The notes below the pieces were generated by a model. It was not told the origin of the DNA. It did not search any database and worked only from the letters and a program-made list of their open reading frames with translations. DNA of 64,000 nucleotides from Stakelama pacifica. Lineage in GTDB: Bacteria; Pseudomonadota; Alphaproteobacteria; Sphingomonadales; Sphingomonadaceae. The position numbers and the translations under genes are program-made. The stretch is taken from NCBI RefSeq assembly GCF_004361835.1, contig NZ_SNWD01000001.1:248001-312000 (forward strand), written 5' to 3'. This document shows, one piece after another, positions 54,646 through 64,000 of this stretch; the first letter of the stretch is position 1, and every line of letters begins with the position of its first letter.

Positions 54646-55192
54646 GGAACGGGCACCTGCCCGGACCGGCCTCCTTGGCTGGCTGCGCGGACAGATGCCG
54701 ACGCGGGCCGCGATGGCGCGCAACAAATGGCTTCGTCCTGTCGCGCATCGCGTGCTCCACCCTGCGCTTTGGCGATTCACCCGCCGTTCGGTGCCGCGCG
54801 GCGTGGCGCTGGGCATGCTTACCGGTTTCCTGACGCCGGTGGCGCAGATCCCGCTTTCCGCGCTGCTCGCGTTTCCGATCCGTGCGAATATCCCGGCGGC
54901 CGCGCTTACCACCTTCGTCACCAATCCGCTGACGATGCCGCCGATCTGGCTTGCGGCGTACTGGACCGGAAAATGGGTGCTGAGCATCGATGCAAACGTG
55001 CCGGGGGCGCCGATCGCATCGAATGCCAATCTAAGCTGGTTTCAGTGGCTTCTCGCCGATGCGGGGCCTGCAACGGTCGTCGGGCTGGTGCTGTTCGCGC
55101 TGTCGGGCGCAATATTGGGCTATGCTGTCAGCGCACTGGGATGGCGGCTGTGGATCGCACGGAAATGGAAACGGCGTCGACGTAAGAGCTGA
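54611..55192 (+). CDS. DUF2062 membrane protein
   Basis: About 193 residues. Basic N-terminal region ([20 protein letters not shown]) followed by the DUF2062 core: [40 protein letters not shown] and [20 protein letters not shown], then two further hydrophobic segments and an Arg/Lys-rich tail. Function unknown. The chosen start is GTG at 54611, 35 bases inside smpB with a GGAAGC ribosome site; ATG 54695 is an alternative. Overlap suggests coupled expression with smpB. Confidence 0.82.
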   Translation: MNNKGCCATEDEERAPARTGLLGWLRGQMPTRAAMARNKWLRPVAHRVLHPALWRFTRRSVPRGVALGMLTGFLTPVAQIPLSALLAFPIRANIPAAALTTFVTNPLTMPPIWLAAYWTGKWVLSIDANVPGAPIASNANLSWFQWLLADAGPATVVGLVLFALSGAILGYAVSALGWRLWIARKWKRRRRKS

Positions 55193-55283
55193 GCTGCCAA
55201 TGTTCTTGATTTGACGGATGCGCCTCGCTGCGCAATACAAGGTTACCGTTTCATTGGTAACCATCTGTCACGAAAGAGAGTTC

Positions 55284-57377
55284 ATGCGGATCTCGCTTCT
55301 AGCCTCTACCCTGCTTGCCGGTTCGGCGCTGCTCGCATCCTGCGCCCCGACCGATGGTGCCGGGCCGCGCACCGCCGCCGACACTGCTGCGACCAGAGAC
55401 AAGCTGGCCGTGTCCGAAACCAGCGCGCCGGATTCGAGCAAACCCCAAATCGGCACGTTCGGTTTCGATGAAGCTGGCATGGAAAAGAGCATTCTGCCGG
55501 GCAATGATTTCTACGATTATGCCAATGGTACCTGGCAGAAGAACACCACGATTCCCGCTGACAAGTCCAATTACGGGCTGTTCACTGCGCTGAACGATCT
55601 GTCGCAGGAGCGTACGCGCAAGATTTTGGACGAAGCAAAGACCGACCCGAATTCGAAGATCGGAACGGCCTATGCCGCCTATCTCGATCAGGATGCGATC
55701 AACGCGAGGGGTCTGGCACCGATCACGCCCTGGCTGAACACCATCAAGGCGCTGAATTCGAAGGCGGGCTATCCCGAATTGCTGGCCGAAGCCAATCGCA
55801 ACGGCGTGTCAGGCCCGTTTGCGCCCTATATCGGCCAGGACAGCAAGAATCCGGATTTTTACGCCGCCAATCTCTATCAGTCGGGCCTCGGCATGCCCGA
55901 TCGCGATTATTATCTGTCGGACGAAGCGAAATCGGTCGATACCCGCGCCGCTTATGTCGCACATCTCGCCAAGATGCTTGCGCTTGCCGGCGAGAGCGAT
56001 GCCGAGGCGCGCGCCAAGGCGGTGATGGATCTGGAAACGAAGATTGCGAAAGCGCACTGGACGCGGGTCGAAAGCCGCGACGCCAACAAAACCTATAACA
56101 AGATGACGCTCGCCGAACTGCAGAGCAGGGCGCCCGGTTTCGATTTCTCTGCATTCTTCCGCGGCATCGGTGCAAACACCGATACGGTGATCGTCGATCA
56201 GCCCAGCGCGATCGAGGGCGAAGCGAAGGTTATCTCCGATACGCCGCTTCAGGCACTGAAGGACCAGTTGCTGATCCGGTCGCTTGAAGGATTTTCGGAC
56301 GTTCTGCCCAAGGCGTTCGACGATGAGAATTTCGCATTTTACGGCACGCGCCTTTCGGGGACGCCCGAACAGGAAGCGCGCTGGAAGCGGGGCGTTGATT
56401 TCACATCGAACATCCTCGCCGACAATGTCAGCAAAATCTATGTCGCGCGCTATTTCCCGCCCGAAGCGAAGGCGGCTGCCGACCAGATGGTGAAAAATAT
56501 CATCGCCGCGATGGGACGTCGGATCGACGCGCTCGACTGGATGGCCCCCGAAACGAAGAAAAAAGCGCATGAAAAGCTGGCGGCTTTCACCCCGCGTATC
56601 GGCTATCCCAGCAAATGGCGCGATTATTCGGCGCTGCAGATCAAATCGGGCGACGCGTTCGGCAACGAACTGCGCGCCAACCAATGGGCGCATAATTACG
56701 AGCTGAACAAGCTCGGCAAGCGTATTTACGACTGGGAGTGGGGCATGACCCCGATGACGGTCAACGCCTATGCCAATCCGGGCCGGGTCGAGATCGTATT
56801 CCCCGCCGCGATCCTGCAGCCTCCGTTCTTTGATCCCAATGCCGACGCAGCGGTCAATTACGGCGGTATCGGCGCGGTCATCGGTCATGAGCTCAGCCAT
56901 CATTTCGACGATCAGGGATCAAAATATAACGCCGAGGGCCGGCTCGCTGACTGGTGGACGCCCGCCGATCACAAGGCGTTCGATGCCCGCACCAATGCGC
57001 TGGTCGAGGAATATAACAAATATGAACCGCTGCCCGGCAAGTTCGTCAACGGCAAGCTGACGCTGGGCGAGAATATCGCCGATCTCGCAGGTCTGACGGT
57101 TTCGCACGACGCCTATATTCATTCGCTGAACGGCAAGGCACCCCCGGTGATCGACGGCTATACCGCCGATCAGCGCTTCTATCTGGGCTGGGCGCAGGTA
57201 TGGCGGCGCAAGGTTCGCGATGCAGAGGCGGAGCGTCGCCTGCTCACCGATCCGCATTCGCCTTCGCCCGCGCGGGTGTCGGTGGTTCGCAACCTCGACC
57301 CCTGGTACAAAGCGTTCAACGTGAAGGCCGGCGAGAAGCTGTATCTTGCTCCCGACGCACGGGTTCGCATCTGGTAA
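55284..57377 (+). CDS. M13-family zinc metallopeptidase (neprilysin/PepO-like) lipoprotein
   Basis: 697 residues. Lipoprotein signal (MRISLLASTLLAGSALLASC, Cys20), then M13 N-domain (PGNDFYDYANGTWQKNTTIP, SNYGLFTALNDLSQERTRKI) and the C-terminal catalytic domain: VNAYANPGRVEIVFPAAILQ, the HExxH in IGHELSHHFDDQGSKYN (His535, Glu536, His539), third ligand in GENIADLAGLTVSHDAY, and RVSVVRNLDPWYKAFNV. Cleaves peptides in the periplasm. ATG at 55284 follows GAAAGAGAG. Confidence 0.95.
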   Translation: MRISLLASTLLAGSALLASCAPTDGAGPRTAADTAATRDKLAVSETSAPDSSKPQIGTFGFDEAGMEKSILPGNDFYDYANGTWQKNTTIPADKSNYGLFTALNDLSQERTRKILDEAKTDPNSKIGTAYAAYLDQDAINARGLAPITPWLNTIKALNSKAGYPELLAEANRNGVSGPFAPYIGQDSKNPDFYAANLYQSGLGMPDRDYYLSDEAKSVDTRAAYVAHLAKMLALAGESDAEARAKAVMDLETKIAKAHWTRVESRDANKTYNKMTLAELQSRAPGFDFSAFFRGIGANTDTVIVDQPSAIEGEAKVISDTPLQALKDQLLIRSLEGFSDVLPKAFDDENFAFYGTRLSGTPEQEARWKRGVDFTSNILADNVSKIYVARYFPPEAKAAADQMVKNIIAAMGRRIDALDWMAPETKKKAHEKLAAFTPRIGYPSKWRDYSALQIKSGDAFGNELRANQWAHNYELNKLGKRIYDWEWGMTPMTVNAYANPGRVEIVFPAAILQPPFFDPNADAAVNYGGIGAVIGHELSHHFDDQGSKYNAEGRLADWWTPADHKAFDARTNALVEEYNKYEPLPGKFVNGKLTLGENIADLAGLTVSHDAYIHSLNGKAPPVIDGYTADQRFYLGWAQVWRRKVRDAEAERRLLTDPHSPSPARVSVVRNLDPWYKAFNVKAGEKLYLAPDARVRIW

Positions 57378-57449
57378 GCGGGCGGCGGCAGGCCTTTCTG
57401 CCGCTATCTGCTTGACCGGCGGCGGGAGCGGGCACATCAAGAGGTTGAT

Positions 57450-59837
57450 ATGGCTACGCTTCCCGCCCCGGCAACCACACTCGGTTCCGCTGCCTTTGCC
57501 TATGCGGTAACGCTTGCCTGCGGGCTGATTTCGGCACTCGTGATGTTTGCGATTGTCGGCAACGCCTTTGTTGCGGCGGGTTTCGGCGGCGCTGCATTCG
57601 TGATCGCGGTTGCGCTTTACGGCTGGAGCAGGCGCGAGGTCACACAGCCAAAAGCCGAAACCACCGTCGATTATGCGCTTGCCAATATGCTGGCCGAAAC
57701 GAGCGCTGATGCGATCGCAGTCACTGACCGGGCCGGGCGCCTGGTTTGCGCCAACAGCGCCTATGCGCAGATGTTCGACGGCTATCCGACCCCGCCCGCG
57801 TTGCCGCTTAATGAGGATAATGCCGATCTGCGGATGGCGGACCGTATCGCCTGGCGCGACGGTAACACCCGGCTGACTATCGCGGCGAAAGAAGGCAGCG
57901 AGGTCGAGGCTCAGGTCGAGCGTGCCGGCGCGGACATGCTGCTCTGGCGGTTCGGTGTCGGCGGGGCGAACGAGCTTGGCTGGGACGTCGAGCGCACGAT
58001 TTCCGGGGAAAACGGCGACCGGCTGGGTAGCGCCGGGATCATGATTGTCAGCCTGTCGTCCGATGGCAGGATTCGCGCGGCCAACCGGGTGTTTTGCGCG
58101 CGCGCGCTGGGCCGCGCGGATATGGCGGTCGAGGGCCGGGATTTTGCCCGGTTGCTCATCACCGACGCGCAGGGGCTGATCCGGTTCGAGCGTGAGGGCG
58201 GCGAGGGGACGCCGCTGCGCGTGCTGCAAATCCCGCTGGTCGAAGGCAATGGCGCGCCGATGCTGATCGCGCTGCTTGACGAGGAAGAGCCGGGAACGCC
58301 GGCGCAGGCGATGCATGCCACGGCGAATATCCACTCGCTCGTTTCCCTGATGCCCGTCGGCATGGCGCTGGTCGATCGCAGCGGCCGGTTTCTCCATCGC
58401 AACGAGGCGTTCAACCGCGCCACTGACGTGAACCCGGCCAACCCACCGCTATATCCCGGCGATCTGGTCGTGCGCGAAGATAAGGGCGCGCTCGCCGATC
58501 TGATCCGACGCTTTGTGAACGGGGCAGCCCGTTCGGCCGATATCGCTATCCGGCTGAAAAGCAGGGGCGAGGAGGCGGTTCAGATATCGGTCGCCGCCGC
58601 GCGCGGTATGGGCGAGGCGGCGGTGCTGCTGACGCTGAAGGATTCGCGCGAGGAGACGCGGCTGAAGCGGCAGGTGGCGCAGGCGACCAAGATGCAGGCA
58701 GTGGGACAGCTTGCCGGCGGGGTTGCGCATGATTTCAACAATATTCTGACCGCGATCCTGGGACATTGCGACCTGATGTTGATGCGTCATTCGCCGGGCG
58801 ACAGCGATTATGACGATATCCAGCAGATTCGTGCCAATTCGAACCGCGCTGCGAGCCTGACGCGCCAGCTTCTCGCCTTTTCGCGCCAGCAGACGCTGCG
58901 CCCGCAAGTGCTGCAACTGCCCGATGTCATTTCGGAGGTATCGAACCTCCTCAAACGTCTGCTGGGGGAGACGGTGCAGCTCGTCGTTCAGCACGGGCGT
59001 AATCTGGGGCCGGTGCGCGCCGATCCGGGGCAGCTGGAACAGGTGATCGTCAACCTCGCAGTCAATGCCCGCGATGCCATGCTGGCGAGAAATCCGAGCG
59101 GAGGCGGCATGCTGACCATCCGCACTCAGGCGATCAGCCAGGCGGATGTGCGGGCGATGAACGACGACGTCCTGCCGGTCGCTGATTATTCCGGACTGTT
59201 CGTGTCGGATACCGGCACCGGCATTCCGCAGGACGTGCTCGGCAAGATATTCGAGCCGTTTTTCACTACCAAGGAGGTCGGCAAAGGCACCGGGCTGGGG
59301 CTTTCGACCGTATATGGGATCATCAAGCAATCGGGCGGATTCATCTTCGCCGATTCGGTGGAGGGGGAGGGGACCACCTTCGCCATCTATCTGCCCGTCC
59401 ATTATGCCCGGGCGGGCGAGCGCACCCCGACTCCGCCGGTGCTGCAAAAACCCAAGCCGAGCGATTTATGGGGCAGCGGCACGATCCTGCTGGTCGAGGA
59501 TGAGGATATGGTGCGCTCCGTCGCGCAGCGGGCACTGGCGCGGCAGGGCTATACCGTGCTGGCGGCCGAAAATGGCGAGGCGGCGCTCGAACTGATCCGC
59601 GAACTGCCCGATCTCGACCTGCTGGTATCGGATGTGGTGATGCCATTGATGGACGGACCGACCATGGCGCGGCATATTCGTGAGGCCTATCCCGACCTGC
59701 CGATCCTGTTCATGTCCGGCTATGCCGAGGAGCAATTGCGCAATTCGATCGACCTCGACAATGTCGCGTTTCTGCCGAAGCCGTTTTCGGTTCAGCAGCT
59801 TGCCGAAGCGGCGCGCGAGGTCCTCGTAGCGAAATAG
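57450..59837 (+). CDS. cckA: Hybrid sensor histidine kinase CckA
   Basis: 795 residues. Two N-terminal membrane helices (about 12-60), PAS-like sensing regions (about 75-390), HisKA domain with phospho-His427 in GQLAGGVAHDFNNILTAILG, ATPase domain (VIVNLAVNARDAMLARNPSG, SDTGTGIPQDVLGKIFEPFF, GTGLGLSTVYGIIKQSGGFI) and a receiver with Asp728 (LLVSDVVMPLMDG). CckA feeds phosphate through ChpT to CtrA and CpdR in alphaproteobacteria. The GGVAHDFNN kinase motif and layout are typical of CckA. A single-domain response regulator follows. Confidence 0.88.
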   Translation: MATLPAPATTLGSAAFAYAVTLACGLISALVMFAIVGNAFVAAGFGGAAFVIAVALYGWSRREVTQPKAETTVDYALANMLAETSADAIAVTDRAGRLVCANSAYAQMFDGYPTPPALPLNEDNADLRMADRIAWRDGNTRLTIAAKEGSEVEAQVERAGADMLLWRFGVGGANELGWDVERTISGENGDRLGSAGIMIVSLSSDGRIRAANRVFCARALGRADMAVEGRDFARLLITDAQGLIRFEREGGEGTPLRVLQIPLVEGNGAPMLIALLDEEEPGTPAQAMHATANIHSLVSLMPVGMALVDRSGRFLHRNEAFNRATDVNPANPPLYPGDLVVREDKGALADLIRRFVNGAARSADIAIRLKSRGEEAVQISVAAARGMGEAAVLLTLKDSREETRLKRQVAQATKMQAVGQLAGGVAHDFNNILTAILGHCDLMLMRHSPGDSDYDDIQQIRANSNRAASLTRQLLAFSRQQTLRPQVLQLPDVISEVSNLLKRLLGETVQLVVQHGRNLGPVRADPGQLEQVIVNLAVNARDAMLARNPSGGGMLTIRTQAISQADVRAMNDDVLPVADYSGLFVSDTGTGIPQDVLGKIFEPFFTTKEVGKGTGLGLSTVYGIIKQSGGFIFADSVEGEGTTFAIYLPVHYARAGERTPTPPVLQKPKPSDLWGSGTILLVEDEDMVRSVAQRALARQGYTVLAAENGEAALELIRELPDLDLLVSDVVMPLMDGPTMARHIREAYPDLPILFMSGYAEEQLRNSIDLDNVAFLPKPFSVQQLAEAAREVLVAK

Positions 59838-59874
59838 CTTGGCGCGGATGCGGCTTTATGCTTGGAAACAAAGC

Positions 59875-60228
59875 ATGACCGAACCGCACAAGATATTGAT
59901 CGTAGAGGACGAACCGCTGATTGCCATGATGCTCGAGGATTTTCTCGACATGCTGGGCAAACAACCGGCGGGCAGCGCCGATACGGTCGCCGCAGCGCTG
60001 GAACAATTATCGGCAGGCGATTTCGATGCCGCGATACTCGACGTGCATCTGCGCGGCGGGGAAAAGGCATGGCCCGTGGCAGCGGCGCTCGCCGAGCGTA
60101 ACATTCCGTTCGTGCTCGCCACCGGCGGATCGGGCGAGATGATCGATCCGGCGTTTCGCGACCGGCCGGTGCTTGCCAAACCGTTCACCATGGACGGGGT
60201 GGAGGCCGCGCTCGCCCGGCTGGGCTGA
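59875..60228 (+). CDS. Single-domain response regulator
   Basis: 117 residues, one CheY-like receiver and no output domain: ILIVEDEPLIAMMLEDFLDM, phospho-acceptor Asp56 in DAAILDVHLRGGEKAWPVAA, conserved Thr region FVLATGGSGEMI and Lys in VLAKPFTMDGVEAAL. ATG at 59875 is 37 bases after cckA; a TTG at 59839 is a less likely start. Its place suggests it takes part in the CckA phosphorelay or another kinase's, but that is inference. Confidence 0.85.
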   Translation: MTEPHKILIVEDEPLIAMMLEDFLDMLGKQPAGSADTVAAALEQLSAGDFDAAILDVHLRGGEKAWPVAAALAERNIPFVLATGGSGEMIDPAFRDRPVLAKPFTMDGVEAALARLG

Positions 60229-60307
60229 GGGCTTTTTTGAAAACATCGCGATCGTACCGGCGTCAAAAGGTTGGCGCCGGGCGTCGGCGGCTGCAGAAAT
60301 AATATCC

Positions 60308-60322
60308 GTTCCACTCTTGTTC
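60308..60322 (+). promoter_or_regulatory. LexA (SOS) box upstream of recA
   Basis: GTTC-CACTCTT-GTTC is an exact match to the alphaproteobacterial LexA direct repeat GTTC-N7-GTTC, 77 bases before the recA start. A TTGTTC...TACATG promoter-like pair overlaps its right half, as expected for repression by LexA. Confidence 0.85.
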
Positions 60323-60398
60323 TTACGGAACAAATGCGATACATGATCAAACGAAGACGTTGAACGCATATCGCACATGCTCTAGCGACAGGTGGCAC

Positions 60399-61469
<1,071 letters not shown>

Positions 61470-61499
61470 GGATTGCGTCGTTGCAAGGAACCTAACATT

Positions 61500-61533
61500 G
61501 GGGAATCGCCGGAGACCGGCGGTTCCCTTTTTT
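61500..61533 (+). terminator. Rho-independent terminator of recA
   Basis: GGGAATCGCCGG-AGA-CCGGCGGTTCCC with a run of six T directly after the stem, about 30 bases past the recA stop. The following methyltransferase gene has its own ribosome site just downstream. Confidence 0.93.
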
Positions 61534-61549
61534 GCGAAAGGGGCTGACG

Positions 61550-62374
61550 ATGCTGACGCGCAAGGCAAATGACTGGTCGGACAAGGTCGGGGCGGTCTGG
61601 GCTGAGCAATGGCGTCGAACTGATCGGGCCTTTGGCAGCCTTTCGCAAAAGTTGAACACAGCGATCGCAGATGCCGCGCCGCAAGGCGGATTTCGCGCGT
61701 TCGATATCGGTTGCGGAGCGGGAGCGACCAGCTTTGCGCTGGCTGAGGCCAGACCCGAGGCGGAGATTATCGGTGTCGATCTGTCGCCCGATCTATTGTC
61801 GGTCGCGGCAGAGCGATCGCGCCATGCTGCCATTCGCTTTGTCGAGGGCGATGCGGGAGAGGTCGCCTGTCGAGAGGCCCCGATCGACCTGTTCGTCTCA
61901 CGCCATGGGGTGATGTTCTTTTCCGACCCGGTTGCAACCTTTGCCCGATTTGCCGACGCCTCGATGCCCGACGCGGCCATGGTGTTCAGCTGCTTTGCCG
62001 AGATCGCCGCGAATCCCTGGGTGGAAATCGCGACCGATGGCGTTGCGCCGCCGCCCTTTGGCTCGCCCGGTCCCTTCGCCTTTGCCGATCCTGACTATGT
62101 CGGTGATATGCTCGCCCAAGCGGGATGGCGCGGTGAGGCCGAGCGGTACGATTTTGACTATATTGTCGGCGAGGGGGATAAGCCGGTCGAGGATGCCATG
62201 GCGTTTCTCACCCGGATCGGGCCAGCCGCCGCGATGTTGCGCGATGCTGACGGAGCGCAGCATATGGCCCTGCTGACCCGTATGCGCGATATATTGTCGC
62301 GAAACGCGGAACCGGGACGGATCGCGTTTCCGGCCTCGGCCTGGATCTGGCGAGCGCGGCGTGATGCGGCATAG
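61550..62374 (+). CDS. Class I SAM-dependent methyltransferase
   Basis: 274 residues. Rossmann-type methyltransferase: motif I FRAFDIGCGAGATSFALAEA, acidic motif II IIGVDLSPDLLSVA, then IRFVEGDAGEVA and DLFVSRHGVMFFSDPVATFA. The C-terminal part (PPPFGSPGPFAFADPDYVGD) is typical of small-molecule methyltransferases. Substrate unknown. ATG at 61550 follows AAAGGGG. Confidence 0.88.
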   Translation: MLTRKANDWSDKVGAVWAEQWRRTDRAFGSLSQKLNTAIADAAPQGGFRAFDIGCGAGATSFALAEARPEAEIIGVDLSPDLLSVAAERSRHAAIRFVEGDAGEVACREAPIDLFVSRHGVMFFSDPVATFARFADASMPDAAMVFSCFAEIAANPWVEIATDGVAPPPFGSPGPFAFADPDYVGDMLAQAGWRGEAERYDFDYIVGEGDKPVEDAMAFLTRIGPAAAMLRDADGAQHMALLTRMRDILSRNAEPGRIAFPASAWIWRARRDAA

Positions 62375-62479
62375 GAGCAAAGGGGGCATTTAGCTTCACA
62401 AGGGGCATTCAGTCCTGCATCGTTCGATCGGTTCGCTCGTTCATCGCCAAACCCTCGACTGCATCATGGAGGTCCGTTC

Positions 62480-63103
62480 ATGACGATCATCGTCCACCAT
62501 CTCGAAAATTCCCGCTCGCAGCGAGTCCTCTGGCTGCTGGAAGAGCTGGGGCTTCCGTATGAGGTGAAGCGCTATGAGCGGAACCGCAAGACGATGCTCG
62601 CGCCGCCCGAGCTGAAGCGCGTGCATCCGCTCGGAAAATCGCCGGTGATCGAGGATGACGCTATGGTGATTGCCGAAACCGGGCCGATCGTCGAATATCT
62701 GGTCGAGAAGGCGGACGGTAAATTCGGGCCGCTGGGTCACCGCGAGTCGGTGCTGCGCTGGCGCTATTTCCTCCATTATGCCGAAGGATCGGCGATGCCG
62801 CCTTTATTGCTGAAGCTGGTGCTGGGGCGAGTGCCGCTATTCGGCAAAAAAGCACAGAAACGCATCCAGCCGATGATCGATGTGCATCTCGACTTTATCG
62901 AGAGCGAACTGGCGAGCCGCCCATGGTTCGCTGGCGACGACATTACCGCAGCCGATGTGATGATGAGCTTTCCGCTGGAGGCGGCGCGCAGCCGCGGCGG
63001 GCTGGGCGGTCGCCCGGCGATCACGGCATGGCTCGACAAAATCCATGCCCGCCCCGCCTATCGGGCTGCGCTCGAAAAGGGCGGGGACTATGCCTATGCC
63101 TGA
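62480..63103 (+). CDS. Glutathione S-transferase family protein
   Basis: 207 residues. Thioredoxin-like N-domain (NSRSQRVLWLLEELGLPYEV, HPLGKSPVIEDDAMVIAETG, with the cis-Pro in KSPV and the Glu-Thr/Ser of ET) and all-helical C-domain (HLDFIESELASRPWFAGDDI, TAADVMMSFPLEAARSR). Conjugates or carries glutathione; substrate unknown. The catalytic Ser/Tyr position (NSRS) fits the bacterial beta/theta-like classes. Confidence 0.92.
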   Translation: MTIIVHHLENSRSQRVLWLLEELGLPYEVKRYERNRKTMLAPPELKRVHPLGKSPVIEDDAMVIAETGPIVEYLVEKADGKFGPLGHRESVLRWRYFLHYAEGSAMPPLLLKLVLGRVPLFGKKAQKRIQPMIDVHLDFIESELASRPWFAGDDITAADVMMSFPLEAARSRGGLGGRPAITAWLDKIHARPAYRAALEKGGDYAYA

Positions 63104-63252
63104 CCGCAAGGTGCGGTGAGCGAAGCGCAGTTGCCCCGGTTGAGCGAAACCGAATGTACCTGCGCCATTCGGTTCAGCCCTGTCGGCGAAATCGGTATCG
63201 CACGAACGTTCCCGGCAAAAGATATTCCGGCAGAGCCTGTATCGCCCAGCCC

Positions 63253-64000
63253 CTATCCCTGATCGCGGTGCTGAACCAGCCCGTGGCTTGGCGCATGGGC
63301 CGGTTCGATTTCGGGTGCCGCTTCGGGATCGAGATCGCCCTCCCAGCGGGCGATGACGCTTGCGGCGACCGCGTTGCCGATCACGTTTGTCGCGGTACGC
63401 CCCATGTCGAGGAAATGATCGACCGCGAGGATCAGCAATATGCCCGCTTCGGGAATGTTGAACATGGTCAGCGTCGCGGCAATGACCACCAGACTGGCGC
63501 GCGGCACCCCTGCAATGCCCTTTGACGTCACCATCAGGACGAGGAGCATCGTGATCTGCTGCCCCAGCGACAGATCGATGCCATAGGCCTGAGCGATGAA
63601 GAGCGACGCGAACGTCATATACATCATCGACCCGTCGAGATTGAAAGAATAGCCGAGCGGCAGCACGAAGCTGGCGATGCGCGGCGGTACACCGAAACGC
63701 TCCAGCGCCTCCAGCAGGCGGGGATAGGCCGCCTCCGACGAAGCTGTCGAGAAACCGAGAAGCAGCGGTTCGCGGATAAAACGGAACAGATGCCGCGTCC
63801 GCTTGCCGATGAACAGGAAGCCAAGCCCGAACAGCGCGCACCACAGCACGAACAGCCCGATATAGACCGACATCATGAAGTACGCGAGATTGCCGATCAC
63901 GCCCGGCCCGCGCTCGGCCAGCGCGCCCGCCACCGCGGCGAACACCGCGATGGGCGCGAAGCGCATCACATAATCGGTGATCTGCAGCATCACCTTCACC
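63253..64000 (-). CDS. Dicarboxylate/amino acid:cation symporter (C-terminal part)
   Basis: About 249 residues of a DctA/GltP-type transporter, cut by the right edge; the start lies outside. Visible: YVMRFAPIAVFAAVAGALAE, FSTASSEAAYPRLLEALERF (the serine-rich re-entrant loop), VLPLGYSFNLDGSMMYMTFA, IAGVPRASLVVIAATLTMFN and VDHFLDMGRTATNVIGNAVA, the conserved substrate- and Na+-binding segments. Moves C4-dicarboxylates or acidic amino acids with H+ or Na+. The protein ends HAPSHGLVQHRDQG, with stop TAG at 63253. Confidence 0.94.
   Translation of the reverse strand, partial: VKVMLQITDYVMRFAPIAVFAAVAGALAERGPGVIGNLAYFMMSVYIGLFVLWCALFGLGFLFIGKRTRHLFRFIREPLLLGFSTASSEAAYPRLLEALERFGVPPRIASFVLPLGYSFNLDGSMMYMTFASLFIAQAYGIDLSLGQQITMLLVLMVTSKGIAGVPRASLVVIAATLTMFNIPEAGILLILAVDHFLDMGRTATNVIGNAVAASVIARWEGDLDPEAAPEIEPAHAPSHGLVQHRDQG

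Overview
The window looks like a chromosomal segment of a sphingomonad (Alphaproteobacteria, Sphingomonadales). This is inferred from the high G+C, the N-terminal lipoyl domain on the pyruvate dehydrogenase E1 beta subunit, a CckA-type hybrid kinase, TrmFO, a GTTC-N7-GTTC SOS box before recA, and a phytase / TonB-dependent receptor pair. Most genes are housekeeping. Both edges cut a gene: carB on the left and a dicarboxylate/amino-acid symporter on the right.

Layout. 1-3.1 kb: carB (3' part), greA, rhomboid protease. 3.1-5.1 kb (minus): a DUF4170 protein, then a four-gene membrane-protein cluster resembling E. coli yqjD-yqjE-yqjK plus a second YqjD/ElaB-like protein. 5.2-9.9 kb: enolase, a CsaA-like tRNA-binding protein (minus), FtsB-like protein, pdhA-pdhB with terminator. 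9.9-13.0 kb (minus): TadG-TadE-TadE operon with 4-base overlaps; the TadG-like protein carries a very long Gly/Ser/Asn repeat region. 13.1-17.3 kb: squalene/phytoene-synthase-like protein, EF-hand protein, trmFO, DUF488, GAF and DUF952 proteins. 17.3-22.8 kb (minus): gyrA, an unknown lipoprotein, an SDR and yaaA. 23-27.7 kb: TPR protein, Lrp/AsnC regulator, a histidine kinase with an odd N-terminus, and a polysaccharide-deacetylase-like protein.

27.7-36.2 kb is the accessory part. It holds a CAU-anticodon tRNA, a lipoprotein, an outer-membrane protein gene broken by an in-frame TAG, and tRNA-Pro(TGG). A tripartite RND efflux operon and an IS transposase relic follow. At 36.2 kb there is a second copy of the tRNA-Pro 3' end; with an inverted 16-base motif near both ends, it suggests the remains of an integrated element. 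36.2-40.3 kb is a divergent phytase / TonB receptor pair sharing a 7-4-7 direct repeat of PhoB-box geometry. 40.3-41.6 kb holds a gene-poor stretch and two tandem tiny Met/Asn/Asp/Glu-rich lipoproteins. Then come an M28 peptidase and ettA.

The most unusual locus is 44.94-45.35 kb. On the minus strand a near-consensus promoter is followed by about 240 bases with at least five hairpins, two of which compete with a further helix touching the Shine-Dalgarno sequence. Next come a 32-residue predicted membrane peptide and a strong terminator hairpin. I do not recognise it; it could be a structured RNA controlling a small protein.

45.4-64 kb returns to conserved genes: M48-LysM peptidase, GGCT-like protein, putP, NYN/LOTUS-type protein, acylphosphatase, greB, lytic transglycosylase, dapA, smpB, DUF2062, M13 peptidase, cckA with a single-domain response regulator, recA with SOS box and terminator, methyltransferase, GST and the truncated symporter.
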